Numbered from the stretch's first letter, positions 35,410-48,513 are shown. The stretch is DNA of 64,000 nt from Dryas octopetala (GCA_963921425.1 OY992836.1:10757304-10821303); one strand, 5' to 3'. Notes: a model not told the origin generated them from the sequence alone. Made by a program: numbers and translations.

Positions 35410-36085
35410 GGACAAGGATCCTCTGCCAAACTTTTCCTACCAGACTTGTGCCAGCCTTTTGATCTTGATCATTGAAAGGATCCAATGGTCATGACTGCAC
35501 AACATTTTTAAGGCCAACCTACTATATAAAAATAAAACTAAAATAAAAAAAATGCAGAAACAATTCTCAGCCCATCCCCAACTCACCTCCCTCCCTCTCC
35601 GGCCACCAGCAGCCCCACCGCCGGCGACCCCACTGCTGCATCTCTCTCTAAAAAGAAAATTTTGGATTTAAAAATAGAAAGAAAGAAAAGAAGAGAAGGA
35701 TTGAAGGGAGGGATTAAGAGAGAGAAACAAAAGCCTTTGTGAAAGAGCTTTGACTCTCACTCTCTCTGCAAATCCGTGACGTTTTCACACTTTTAGATCG
35801 CCTTTTCTCTTTCTTCCCCTTCCCAAATCTCATATTTCTTGTTTTAGCTTGAGCGCTCTCTCAGAGAGATGCAGCAGTGGGGCTGCTGGTGGCCGGAGAG
35901 GGAGGGAGGTGAGTTGGGGATGGAGCTGAGAATTGTTTCTGCATTTTTTTATTTTAGTTTTATTTTTATATAGTAGGTTGGCCTTAAAAATGTTGTTCAG
36001 TCATGACCATTGGATCCTTTCAATGGTCAAGATCAAAAGGCTGGCACAAGTCTGGTAGGAAAAGTTTGGCAGAGGATCCTTGTCC
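35410..36085. mobile_element. Young fold-back Mutator-like element, exact 9-bp target duplication
   Basis: Flanked by tgttttcgg at 35401-35409 and 36086-36094. The ends are GGACAAGGATCC and its exact complement. Arms of about 240 bp are nearly identical except for a short GC-rich insertion in the left arm near 35620. The single-copy centre (about 35650-35840) is TC- and GA-rich, like a plant 5' leader, and may be captured. Close arm identity and a perfect duplication suggest recent insertion. Confidence 0.92.
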
Positions 36086-36094
36086 TGTTTTCGG

Positions 36095-38784
36095 ATAGTT
36101 ACTATTAAGCCATAAGCACATCTCCTTCACAACTCAAGAGTAAACTACTAAATTCTGGCTTTTTCCCTTTATGGAAGACTTTAGGCCACTAGTAGATTTT
36201 CTGTCTAAAAAAGGCCATACCAAGTGGTTTGAAAGATTTTATGTTCTTGGCAACCAACATTAGCAAAATAAATATAATAATATTAGACTGATCAAATTTG
36301 ACAACTCTTGTTATATTTTCTTATTTACTTATATGTATTGATTTTTTGTATTAGTATATAAATTTGAGATAATTAGGCTTAGGTTCTTTAGAAAAATAAT
36401 TTTTAGATGGAGACCGGGGGTGTTAAAATTTATAAGAAAATCATTTTAATCCATAATAATTTATAATAAAACCCTTTTAATTTATAAGAAAATTCTTTTA
36501 ATTCCTAATAAAGTCATTCCCCGATTTGAAAGGTATTTCCCCCTATTTGAAGGGTATTTCCTCTCCTAAGGTATAGAGTGGGCTTTGTAGAGGCTGCATA
36601 TTAGGTTTTAACTCCGAAAGTCCAAAATCTTGGAGTTAAAAACTAACATAAAGCCGTCAAAAAAGAAAAATAAAAAGACTTAATTAAAAAATTTATATTA
36701 CTACCAGTTTTAATCTAAGAAAGTCTCATAAAATAGACTGAATTCTAAATCTTTCTATAAATTTTCCACATATAATACATATTAAAAAATTAAAGAAGGT
36801 AACTGAGAAAGAGTTATAATAGGGTAAGTCAATGTGCATTCAAACGCCATCATTTCGACTTGAAAACTGCACACATAATATTTTTTCTTTTCTTAGCTGC
36901 ATAGTGCTTGACTTTGTATTTTGTCCTTGTATGAAAGTATGAAACATGCCCTAAAAAAAGCTATACACTCTTATCAATTTCTTTTTTAACTCCAATAGAC
37001 ATATTACCCTAATTAAAAAAGGATTAAGATTAAAATAATAAATAAGAATGATTAAAAAAAACCCAATGGTACGTAGTCAATCAATAAAACAAAATAAAAA
37101 ATTGATTTAGCAAAACAAATATCTTAGTCTTAGAGCATCTCTAATCATGTTTTGAAACTATCTTTATTTTAGAGCACCAAAACAACATATTCTATCCCTA
37201 CAAAATTTCACCTTCACCCATTCTTGATCTTTTAATATCCAAAATAACATATCTTAAGAATATTCTATCATCCAATTATTTTTTTCTTTATAAAAACTAA
37301 TAATGATATCATTCTCTTCATCATCCCTTTTTTTATAATTAATTAGAAAATTGAAACTATTAGAATATATATTCAATATTCTAATTGTATATTTTTTATA
37401 ATAATTAAAAATTTTAAATACAAATAATTAGTATTAGGTCAAACAGGAAAAGGGGACGTGAAGGGAATCACTTTTAGTTACTGTTAAAAACAAAGGGTAA
37501 GCTTAGTATTTTTATTTTGAAAAAGTGATCATCTAGCTCCAAAGTTTACAAGTGCCTACCAAACTTCCTCTAATTAAATATAGAGTATCCGGTATAATCT
37601 CTACAATACGTTTACATCTGTTGGAAGGCTTTTTAATTATCAGAATTGATTCCTCACACATTGCCCGATTGGAGCAACAAAGTGAGAGAAACTTCAAATC
37701 TGAAGACTGGTGGAAATGCTCTTAGTTATTTTCAATAGGGTTTTTTTTTCTTTCTAAATTGGTAACGGCATGCAAAACAGAAAACAACATTTTAATATGT
37801 CTTGAAATCCAACTTTATTACACTCATTAAATAAAATGCTTTTGCATTATTTTCTGCAAATCTTCCTTTCTTTATACAGAAATCGCAAAAGGATAAACAG
37901 ACAATATCTTCCATTGTTTTTAATTCATTTTTCTAAGTAAATATGGGTAGTTAAAATAATGAAAAAAGTTTAGAGTAAAATTTAATTCCACATGGGTAGT
38001 CGTTAGAAAAAGAGACATTGATATACACTTTTAAAATATAAAAAGAGAATAGGATTATAGGCGCATAATTTATAACATGTTGATTGAAGGGGTATGATTT
38101 AATGCTATAAACAATAAATAAACGTGAATGTGGGCGTTGATATGATGCCAACATGGTGTCGATACATCATGAACTGCTGCAGCACATTTCGATTTTGTGT
38201 ATCGACACTATGTCAGTATCCGCATTCATGCTTATATTACTATTCATCTGCATTGAATCCTTGCCGTTGATTGAAACAACCATCTCTGGTTGAGATAATT
38301 ACTTTACTACCCTCCAAATCCAAAGGTGCCAGGTGGTGTTCATTTCGAGTTGGCTATTCAATGGAACTCCAAATGGCAATCCAACTATCCAAGTGTCCAA
38401 ATTTTCAAATTGGCAGCAAATTATTGCACCGAATGATTCACTCTAGAAGAAGTCAAACAACATTTACTCTCAAAATTTAATTTTATTCACTCATAGTCCT
38501 TGGAGAAATGTTTGGCTAGAAGTCCAAGAAAAAACATTGCAATTTGCAAATTAGCAAAAGAAAAAAGAAAAAGCTTGCGGCACTGAAACAAATAATGGTT
38601 CTTACCCAGAATAAAAAATGGTGAAAGTGGTCACATATACTGATATACACAACATTGCCTGATGAGTCTGCCTTGAAAAACTGAACCAAAAATCTAATTG
38701 AAATTTTTTTTTTTTTGGCCAACAAAAATCTAATTGAATGGACATTATATAAAATTACTATGTACACCCAAATGGGTCAAATTG
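36095..38784. other. Intergenic AT-rich DNA
   Basis: A diverged internal repeat of 'ttttaatttataagaaaat' type lies at about 36435-36510. No gene was recognised. The last few hundred bases include the 3' region of the following minus-strand gene. Confidence 0.4.
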
Positions 38785-39325
38785 CTAATTATAATACAGA
38801 GGTACAGGAAAGCGAGGTGGCTTCTGCTGCTTTTGCACTTTGACAACTATTTTTTCTTCTCTTGGAGGTTCTCGTGGGCATGGCAATGCCATGAACTTTG
38901 GGATCTGATCCCCAGGCATTATCACAGGCAAGCTTTGCCTCTGTTTCTGCTTCAAATCCTAAGAAACAAACAGTTTAAAGACATAATATTAGCTAATGAT
39001 TAACTTTCGGTTTAAATTTACAGTATGACAACGTAACACGTTTTAAATTTAAGAGAATAATAAGTGAATTAATGAGTGAAATTACCATGTGGGTGGGCTT
39101 AGATTTGGAGGGTGATTGTTGGATTTCGATGTCGTCGGAGTCGGGATTGGAGTCCTCCTGGGAGAAAGATCTGCGGAGTGATCTGAGCTTGTCCCAGTGG
39201 TAGCAGCAGGAGAAGATGCCACTCAAGCTGAAGATGATGATCAGGAGGAGTGCTGTGCCAAGAGGGAAGCCCAGGGACGGCCGAGATGCATCCACGTGGG
39301 GTGGTGAGAAATCCTGGCTCTCCAT
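38785..39325 (-). CDS. Small single-pass membrane protein, At5g65660-like family
   Basis: Two coding exons, 39325-39086 (80 codons) and 38958-38785 (57 codons plus stop), are joined in phase 0 across a 127-bp GT-AG intron to give 137 aa. The protein begins MESQDFSPPHVD and has a hydrophobic segment at about residues 20-42 (FPLGTALLLIIIFSLSGIFS), immediately followed by CCYHWDKLRSLRRS, a cysteine pair and basic patch suggesting a cytosolic side after the membrane. Exon 2 reads DLKQKQRQSLPVIMPGDQIP and CPREPPREEKIVVKVQ, the conserved C-terminal motif of these plant proteins, which are annotated only as uncharacterised or hydroxyproline-rich-like. The biochemical role is unknown. The start at 39325 is the first ATG of this frame; 20 upstream in-frame codons rich in His have no ATG. 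Confidence 0.9.
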
Positions 39326-39396
39326 CACTTGAATCCGATGATGATGATGATGAGGGTGGTGATGGTGGTGATCCTCTTCCTTCACTCATGTGTTGG

Positions 39397-39430
39397 GGAG
39401 GGGGAGGAGGAGGAGGAGGAGGAGGAGGAG
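39397..39430. repeat. (GGA)n microsatellite in the 5' leader of the small membrane-protein gene
   Basis: About ten GGA units lie some 70-105 bp upstream of the minus-strand start codon, between it and the TATA-like site. Confidence 0.9.
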
Positions 39431-39493
39431 CCAGAGTTTGGGTTGAGAGGTGGGTGTTTGGGGCAGTTTTGACAAGAGTGAAGGAGAGGGGAA

Positions 39494-39502
39494 TTTATAA
39501 AA
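39494..39502 (-). promoter_or_regulatory. TATA-like element for the small membrane-protein gene
   Basis: The minus strand reads TTTTATAAA about 170 bp before the start codon, giving a leader that would include the GGA run and the His-codon tract. Placement is by motif only. Confidence 0.5.
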
Positions 39503-40376
39503 ATGAGGGGTTAAAGGTACACTCAATGTCCGGGCCAAGGTACGGAATGAGGGTGGGTCCCACTTAGTGGTGCTGCTAACTGCTAAGCACAATGAATTAG
39601 GTAATGCAAATTAATATTGTAAGACATTATAAATAAGGAAAATTTTAAATTACAATACCTAAATTTTGACCCTTCTTATAAAAATGTGTATGTATAATAA
39701 GTGCTTTGCTTTTGCTTATGTGGAAACAAAAAGTTGGGAAATTGGATCTTAGTGTGAAAACGATTAAAATCAAATTAAGAAAATGACCATTAGCTGGCTG
39801 CCGTTGAAACCATCTAGACTTTGGAGAAGACCCATTGATTTTCATGTATGGATGGCCATGCTCGCATGCACCCAAGAAAGAAATCAGATATGTATTCTGG
39901 AAAACCCATTTTAATATGCTTCAAGCCTTCAAGTTCAAGCATTTCTTTAATTAGCATGTGTGCATTAATTGGTAGCCAACAGTTTAATATTAGACTCCGT
40001 GGGACCATGAGATTGGTGAGGGATTCGGTGCATAGAATTATATGTTCAAAAGACATTTATATGGTGCTATGGTGAAAGATGTGAAGCATCTAATTCATTA
40101 CCAATACTAATTATTGGAAGAAGAGACCACAAAATTATAAAAGTGATAGATGTACCACATGTGTAGTACAAATTTTACATTCTTGTATTATATGTATATC
40201 ATATTTTTAATAGTAGACCCACTCATTTATATAAGTGAGCTTTATTTTCATTAAAGAGATAGTACATATATGTTACAAAAAATGTGATACAATGCTAGGT
40301 ACTGTACATCTTATATCACTTATGAAATCTATTGAAAATAGTACATATGCGGTACAAATTAATAGCTTTATTCTTA

Positions 40377-40854
40377 GAGTAAATTATTACAATAGTTATC
40401 GAATTTTACCCTCAACTTGTTTTCTGATATCAATAGTTATTCGTGGATCACTTTGATATTGAATTTTACCCTCAACTTGTTTTCTGATATCAATAGTTAT
40501 TACAATAGTTATTCGTGGATCACTTTGATCCACGAACTTGTTTTCTGATATCAATAGTTTGTCAACTTTCACATATGTATTACTTAAGTTCATTTCATCA
40601 GTTTTATTTATTTTTTCCATCATTTTGAGTCACGTGTTAAGCATTTAAGTCCCTTTTGAAAGTTAAAAATGGTAACGCACCTCCTCTTTCTTCTTTCAAC
40701 GTGATATACGTGATTAAAATTAACAAAAAATATTGATAGAATTGACTAAAGTGATATACAAGTGAAAATTCGTAGACTATATAATTCAAAAAATCAGTTT
40801 ATAAACTAGAGTGATACTTGAGATAAAATTCGATGACTATTGCTATATTCTCTC
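40377..40854. mobile_element. Mutator-like element, exact 9-bp target duplication, internal 60-bp tandem repeat
   Basis: Flanked by ttattctta at 40368-40376 and 40855-40863. The left end GAGTAAATTATTACAATAG pairs with the reverse complement of the right end GAGAGAATATAGCAATAG, continuing through 'tcgaattttaccctcaa'. Inside the left arm a 60-bp unit is repeated (gaattttaccctcaac at 40401 and 40461), with a third partial unit from about 40535. No coding sequence is present. Confidence 0.88.
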
Positions 40855-40863
40855 TTATTCTTA

Positions 40864-43800
40864 TATATTGTAGGGCCGATTTTGTTTTTCTAGCGTAAAA
40901 TATACTCTCAACAAAAAGAAAAGTGATGAGTTGCGATGCTTATCTCTTAGAGTCTTACCATATGGGTGGAGCCTTAGGCAATAGGCCCCTTCTTTTGCTC
41001 CTCTTTTTGGGCTAAAATGGTAGACACCTAAGATACACGAGCTTTTTCGAGCAAAAGTAGCCAAATAGATAGTTTGGTGAGTTTTCCAATGATAACGTTG
41101 GTGGCACTTTTGTCATACAAAGCTGCATACTCAACGTGACGCCCAACTCATGGTTAAAGAAAATGTAGGTTGTTGTCTTGTAGATGATGAGCTACTGAGC
41201 TAGTATACTAATATATATATATACTAGCAAAAATGAGTATATATTTTCTGTGCCTGCTCAAATGTTTTGAATGAAAGGTCCATTGCTTCTTTATGCTTCC
41301 CTACCTTCGTGTTTTTGTATGTGCATGTTTTGCACATAGTAATTACCATGGTTCTGGTAAATGCATTTTTCCATGACTTTTACTTATGCCGAAGCTGATG
41401 GATGAGGCTTCCTTCTTTATCTATCAATAGATAACTCTTTACTTAACATGACTGTAGTCTAAGCCACTTTTTACAACATGTCCTACAAAGGAACAACGAT
41501 CACATCATCCCATAGAAATAATGTTAAATTTGCAAATATCTATAAATCCAAAGTCAACAATATGTGAGAGACGTCTCATTCACGCAAGCATAGTCAGCTT
41601 GAAATGCACCAAAGATGGTCCCAAATTAGGAATGGGAAGACCGGGTGACTTAGAGTCACTTCATTTGAGTGTTGTAAAGAGATGGTTAAGGTTGTGGAAA
41701 TTAATTACAGATCGAAGCTAATGCACCAAAGCAGCCAAACACCGACTATCAAATACGGCACCGATCTCATTAGTCAGCGACCATGATGGACATGAATTGA
41801 TCAACACAATTACACAAAGGATGCTGTCTTAGAAGATATGCCGTGTGGAACTCAAATTCATAAATGTTTACTAGTACAGATTTCACCAGTTTTTTTGACT
41901 TAAACACTTAAACCCCATTCCCTTAGACAAAGACTAGTACAAACCTTCCGTACTGTTTTTTCTCCAAGATGTGGACTTGTTAAACAAATGAAGCCAAAAA
42001 TTGACCCAAATGATCTCCTTAAAAATGTTACTTCTTCCACTTACTCTTTCCATTTGTACGCTATGCGTACTCACTTTTAAAAAATATTCATTGTTCATTT
42101 CTCAATTATATAAAAAATTACGTCTTTTTAGAAATAAATGTATACACATATTTTCTAATTATACAAGTATTATACATGTGTTATTTATGTATTCTTGTCA
42201 TATATGTGTATAATACTCATATGCACTCGTGCTTGAGTGTTCGAACGCTGCATGCATTTTTCGTGTGTTTGCACTGCAGGCTTACACCTGGTAATTATTT
42301 TATATATAGATGAACAAAATGTTATCGATAAACACTTGAAATGATGACCATTTAATTAACGGTCAAATGGTTTATAATTTATCTACTTTTTTGCAAGAAT
42401 GATTCCTAAATTAGACAAAAAACATGTGGTTTGATCAAAATTCAATGTACAAAAAATTCTTTAAATAAACTTATTTAATAAATCTCCTAATAGAAGTGGC
42501 ATATACAAATATTATATACATGTTATTTGAAATGGTTTTGGCCTTCTTCCACCAGAGCGAGACCTGCAGACCCACTGAAGGTATATTGGCTTGCTTCCCA
42601 AGAAGGGCACCCAAATTAACGCAGTCTGTGGAGCTAGCATGATTCCACACCAAGGCAACTTCTTGGTAGCTTCGTGATTTTGGCTTGACATCGCCTTCTT
42701 TGACATTTCAAGAAAATTTCATCCTCGTGAATAGGCCAAAAAAAGCTTGAGGAAGCGAAGTAAAGAAAAGGTTGAAATTGCATGGTAAAGACTATGGCGT
42801 GTAGTGGAAATTGTATAAATGCCAATTTCACCCACGCCCTTTTTACTATTAAAAGTGCCGTGTTTGAAATGTAATGCCCTAATAAGTAAAGATCTCGAAT
42901 CTCTACTTATTTTTTGGGTTGATTTTGTACTATAAATTTGGTGGTTTTAGATTTTTATATAATTATTTTTAATATAATTTGTTAATAATAAATTATAAAC
43001 TCAAATATTCAAAGGCTTAACTTTAAGGGCCCGTTTGATATGCAGAATAAAATTTTTGAAAAATCAATTCCTATTTCCTATACATTTTCAAGAGGAAGAG
43101 AATGAAAAATTCACATTCCTGTGTGTTTGGTAATGCTGGGAAAGTAACTCAAAAAATACATTTTCATTTATATTCTCATGTTTGGTTTGTGGACGAATAG
43201 AAAATAAAAATTGTACAGTTTTTCAATTATACCCTCATTTATTATAAATAATAAATGAAATGAATGTGAACGGTTTTCTTGAATATGGTATTTTTAAATT
43301 TTGAAAGGGTATAATTATCTTTAAAAAGTGTAATTAATGTTTTCTCATGGGAAGGAAAAACAAAACCCAAGCTTAGTGAAGAGATTCATTTTTCCCCTTT
43401 CCAAGGCATTAGATTCCCATGAGCAAGAAAAAAATTTCTCATGCCTACACTTACCAAATAAAAAATTATTTGGTTACTATTTATTTGATAACAGTTATAT
43501 GATCAAATGATTTCCAATTTGATTGATTTTTTACAGAAATAATCTACAAATGGTGATCTAAAAAACGAACAATTATGATATGAGACTATACTACGAAATG
43601 AAAATAACAAGAAAAGATGTCAAAGAAAATGTAAATTGAGGAGGGTAGTTAGCACTTCTCTTGGAGTCATTCCCAACTTTGTAATTTTGCAGAACAGAAG
43701 GACCCTTCTTCATTATCTTGAAGCCCATTCACAAATCAGGCTTCAAACCAAAATGTGTTATACTAAAATATTAACCCAACCCAAGAGCCCAACCAGATAT

Positions 43801-45930
43801 ATATATCATACTCAATACAGAATTGGCCCAACAGGGTCCTCTCAGTTTTCTTATAAAATTGGACCAAACCTTCTGTTGGACTCTATCTTCCACCATTTCT
43901 CTGGCCCATATCTTAAAAACTCACCCCTTCATCTCCCAAATACCCAATTATCTTATGACAAAATCGTCATTGGTGAGTTGGTGAAATAAAGAAAGGAGGT
44001 GAGTAAAGAGAAATTTTCCATTTTTTGCGGCATATGAAGACTGAAGGTAAACAATTTTTTTTTTTTTTTTTTTCGTTTGGCTAGAGAAATAAAGCTAACA
44101 ATGACATATATACAAACAACGTATCAAAATTTACAACATCGATAATTGAGAAGATTGAATCTAACTAGTTTAGTGAACAAGTCATTAAATTTGTCCCATG
44201 TAGAACATGATTGACCATTTACCAGATCAAATATATTGCGGATCATCAATTAACTTTTTCACTTTTTCAACTTGAATATGACGATATCCATGATCAAAAG
44301 CGCAAAAAACCCTTTGATGAAGAGCATTGCATTTAGCAATTAAAACTAAAAGTGTTACTAAGATGTTGGACCTGGGTGCCAATTAGCCTGCTAGCAGGGG
44401 TGATTCGAGGGTGGGTGAATTAGTGAACAGTCTTGACGGTTTTTAAATTTTATAAATCTCTTATGCGTAATGTACATAAAAGGAGGAAGACCACAAAGTT
44501 TATAGTTCACTTCTATTAATATTTTTCTATAATGTTTAAGAAGTCTCAAATAAAAAATGAGGTATTGATGGAGTCTTTTTTTTGTTATCAATTGAATAAG
44601 TTAAAATTAGCATGATCTTTGTCTAGAATATAGTAGCTACATACGAGTCTAGTAGATTATTCAGAAGCTGCCTCGAATAACAAGTATGATCCATGCATGT
44701 TGAACCTTTAAATACAACTCACAGATGCTTGGCAAAGCCCAAAGAGCTAAATAAGCAGTGAAGTAGGTGCAATAGCAATGCAAGTGACGTGGGGTGATGT
44801 TAGGGTGATGATGGACAACATCACAATACCAGTGGGTGTAGCAATTGGCAATTTGGCATGCACCAAACATGAATGCTTGTGCCCAAGCGTGCAACACCAG
44901 TCCTGCCAGTTTAATGATGCTGCTGAGACCCAACTAAACCAGCATTATTTTATTAATTTCAGACACTAATAATTATAATAAATAATAAAATAGACAATAA
45001 ACAAATAATTTAATAGAAAACAAAAAGAGAGAGAAGGGTAATTAAGGAATAAAATAAAAGTGAGGGAGGACTGGAGGACTGGAGGAGGGAGGTTAGATGT
45101 CCGGGTCACCACCCGGCAAACCGACGTCAAGTGCCGCTTTGTTGTCCCCCAATCACACTCCCTCCCCCTGTTTTTCATTGTCCCCACTAAATCTTAATCC
45201 CTACTCTCTCCCATTTAATGTCCCTTGCGTCACCCTCACCCACTCCAATTCTTTTTCCTCCTCTTTCCTCTTTTAACCCTTATTACGATTCAAAATTATC
45301 CCAATCCTATCCATCATTTTATACTGGTACCACCACCAACATAAATACTAGATTTATTTGCACATTTATTTCTTGAAATTATAGTAACGTCTTACTTTAT
45401 TCTCTTAAAATTTATTATCTCAATTTACCCTATAAGTTTTATCTATGTCTTACATAATTCAAAATCGTCAAGTTTTTTCATTCCACCGTTTGAATTACCA
45501 ACGTAGTACGGATAAAATGACGGTAGAGTTGACGGTCTTAATAGTTTCGGATTATGTGAGACACATGAAAAACTTATAAAGGGTAAAGTGAAACAATAAA
45601 CTTTAAATGAGTAAAGTAAAACAAAACTATAATTTGAGAGAATTAATATGCAGATAATCATAAATACTAACATAAATATGTAGCTTCATTTAAGAATACT
45701 GTTAAGGCTTGCATGATATTGTTGCAGGAATAATTTGCTATTTTGAATAAGTAAGTGGAAAACTGCTTTCAAAAAATTGTGGGGGGAGTCGGGGAGGTAT
45801 TGAATTGTGAGAAAAGTTGTTTTTACTTTATATTTACCATACTATAAAATTATGATTAATCTAGAATTGTAAGAAAAAGCGGCTTTTAGTTCCCAAACCA
45901 CAACCCTCTACAAGGCCAAAAGAAGCTTAT
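40864..45930. other. Intergenic DNA, no gene recognised
   Basis: Short frames at 41521, 43636 and 44661 show no family motif. Sequence starting 'gggcccgtttgatatg' at about 43028 has the look of a MITE end, but its partner was not found. A T-run lies at about 44055-44073. 'aaacacttgaaatgatgacc' (about 42330) recurs with variation at about 19243 and reversed at about 46050, marking a dispersed repeat. Confidence 0.4.
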
Positions 45931-46218
45931 TTGTAGGGCTCACTCCATATGTATTTTAAGGTTCTGAACCGTTTATTTTTTAGTTCTTTATTCAAATGTT
46001 AATTTCGTAAATTATTAGATAAATCAAAATTATTTAATTGTTTGATTAATGGTCACTATTTCAAGTGTTTGTCTAAAATTACTCGTCTATTTATTTGATT
46101 AAAATTAAATATCTTAATAATTTATTATTTGTCTAATTTTTACAAAATTTATTTTTCAATAGATACCTAAAAAATAAATAGTTCAGATTTATAAATACAA
46201 TACTAGTGAACCCTACAA
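45931..46218. mobile_element. MITE-like element
   Basis: Inverted ends are TTGTAGGGCTCAC and the reverse complement TTGTAGGGTTCAC. The interior shares 'caatagatac' and 'acaagagat' words with DNA at about 19320-19390. No target duplication was identified. Confidence 0.5.
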
Positions 46219-47457
46219 GAGATTTCTTAAATAAAATTATTTGAGAAATCTTTTAACATGAGTTAACTCCTCTAGTAAATACATGATATTTGGTATATTA
46301 ATTGGATCAATTTGTCAAATTTTTATAAAGATAATTTTTGAATAGAGACATAAATAATAAGCAACTCAAGTGTTGAAATACAATACAAAATAGAATTCAC
46401 CAAAAATCCCTTAACTTAATTAATTATTTAAACAATCATTTAATGGAAGCTCCTCCTAAAGTTGGATCGTCCAACATTCATTTTATAAAAAGAGAATAGT
46501 ATTTTTAGTATTTATTGTTGCTGAAAAAGACAGTAATGAACGACCAATTAACAGAATTGATTTCCTACCTACTAAGTATAAAATTATAGAAAATCAGTTA
46601 ATAACTTAAAAATTATAGAATATCAGAAGCTTTCACTCTTTAATTATCAAATCACATTCCTGGTTTAATGCATGGGTTTACTCTTCTGAATATGACAGAC
46701 AGATATAATGTGTCGCCCACTTTTGTTTGTTTGTTTCTTTTCTTTTGTTTCTTTAAAACTGAATATATATAATATTTGGTAAAATATATTGTTGTCAACT
46801 TTAAACTCTCTATTTTTTTATAACCTCAAGTTTTTAAGTTTAAGATTCTAGAAACGTTTACCTTGTCAATTTGTTACAATTTGGTATGCTTATATAGAAA
46901 ATGTTTTTGTTCAGTATCATTTTTATTAAAAGTTTTTTTTTCTTGCTAAAATTGTGATAATTTCATTAAAGCACTATATTCATTTATTTATTTTATCAAA
47001 ATTATATGTATTAATAGATTAAACCGGAAAAGTGAAAACAGGTCAAATTTGGATTGAATTTACCTTGATTCAAATCAAAATCTATTTATAATTAGATCAT
47101 AATCGAATTATCAAATTAAAATTACAAATCCAAATTACGTTAATTACAACGGGTATAGATTAAAATTCGGTCCATTTTCAAGTCTAATTCCAATATTCTG
47201 CGATAAATCTTATCTCATATATAATTTATTTATAAGGTCATGTAATTTTAACAATTTTATTTGTTTTCTTTTAAGTAAATTATTTTAAAGTCTATTTTAC
47301 AATTTTTAATGATAAATAAACCCACCTAAAATGTTGAAATAACAAATAGGTTCACTTTTTGACAAATATGCTCACGTTATAACTTTCTCTGTGTTTTTTG
47401 TGCCTAGCGCTAGGCGTGTTTTTTTTTAGCAGGGCAAATTTCCACTGTCGAACAGTG
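46219..47457. other. Intergenic AT-rich DNA
   Basis: No gene was seen. The first 240 bases resemble the preceding MITE loosely ('caatttgtcaaatttttata') and may be another decayed copy. Confidence 0.4.
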
Positions 47458-47465
47458 AAAATAAT

Positions 47466-47787
47466 TAGGGCTGAGATTTTAAATAAAAAAAAAATCGTAA
47501 ACTGACTTCTAAACCACAACCGAACCAATTGGTTTGGTGTGCATGTGTGAGTTTTTTATTTCAGTTGGACAATCAAACCGTTTTGATAAGATCGAGGTTG
47601 GAAGCGGTGTGAATACCACCTCCTCGAACTATCAAAACACTCAAACCGCACTGCCTATCGAACTCGAGAAGTCGGTGACTGACTTACTTTGGTTTGGCGT
47701 CGGTCCTGCTTTGTGGCATCCATTTTCCGTCGGTACGGTGTCGGCTTCCTCTAAATCGGTTCGATCACCGACAAATTCCACCCCTAG
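47466..47787. mobile_element. Probable hAT-type element upstream of IAA9
   Basis: It starts TAGGGCTGAGATTT and ends AATTCCACCCCTA. Flanks aaaataat and gtaataat agree at 6 of 8 bases. Internal GGTTTGG and CAAACCG words match the other hAT copies. It ends about 560 bp before the IAA9 TATA-like site. Confidence 0.6.
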
Positions 47788-48343
47788 TAATAATATTTGA
47801 CAGTGACAATTAGTAATTGTCATTTTTACATTATAACATGGGTGAATGTGATTTTATAAGCTTAAATTTTGTGTTTTATATTAATTTTATTAGTTTTTGA
47901 CATGTTTATGTAAAAAAAGACATAAAATATATTTATAAATATTATTTTTATGCAGTTCAAATAACTATTATTATATAATGGCAATTATCGAGCACTCAAT
48001 AAATAGTATCGTGCGCTCAATACTATTCACTGAGCTCTAAGTGAGTTCCGTGTCTTAGGCATTTTATTAAAGTGAATTGACTAGAAGTGCATTGTAATGC
48101 GTTGACTGAGTTATCAATCTTATTTTTCAATTGAATTTTTAAAAAATAACCTTTTTCTTTTCACGGCTCATTTGCGGAACTAAAACCGGAAAAAAAAAAT
48201 ATTGGTATTTATTTCTCACTACACCCAAGAATTGACGGCTGAGATTCATTAGATTGTAGTCAATCTCAGCCGTGCATCCCACTGTTCCTGTCCCAGATCG
48301 GCGCCGTGCAAAACCAGCCGGTCCGTATTTCGCAGACAAACCA

Positions 48344-48350
48344 TATATAA
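48344..48350 (+). promoter_or_regulatory. TATA-like element of the IAA9-type gene
   Basis: TATATAA lies about 280 bp before the leader-intron donor; transcription would start near 48375-48385. A CT-rich tract (about 48519-48560) then forms part of the 5' leader. Motif only, no transcript evidence. Confidence 0.55.
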
Positions 48351-48498
48351 AATAGTAAAATACAATAAAAAAGGCAACCTTTTAGCTGTATTTCCTGTTT
48401 TGCCCCCTACTAACCTTCTTTTTTTCAAAAAAATTATTTGTGAGCTTCGAGTTCCTCGGCGACCACAGCCTAAAAAAGCTTTTGTTGCTTTCTGCTCA

Positions 48499-48513
48499 AT
48501 GGAAGGACCTTAA
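48499..48513 (+). promoter_or_regulatory. Short upstream open reading frame in the IAA9 leader
   Basis: ATG GAA GGA CCT TAA (MEGP, stop) lies between the predicted transcription start and the leader-intron donor. If the start site is upstream, ribosomes would meet it first. Its effect is unknown. Confidence 0.5.

Noticed and set aside
39250-39567. 105-codon plus-strand frame rich in Asp and Gly
   Set aside because: It is antisense to the small membrane-protein gene and its GGA microsatellite.
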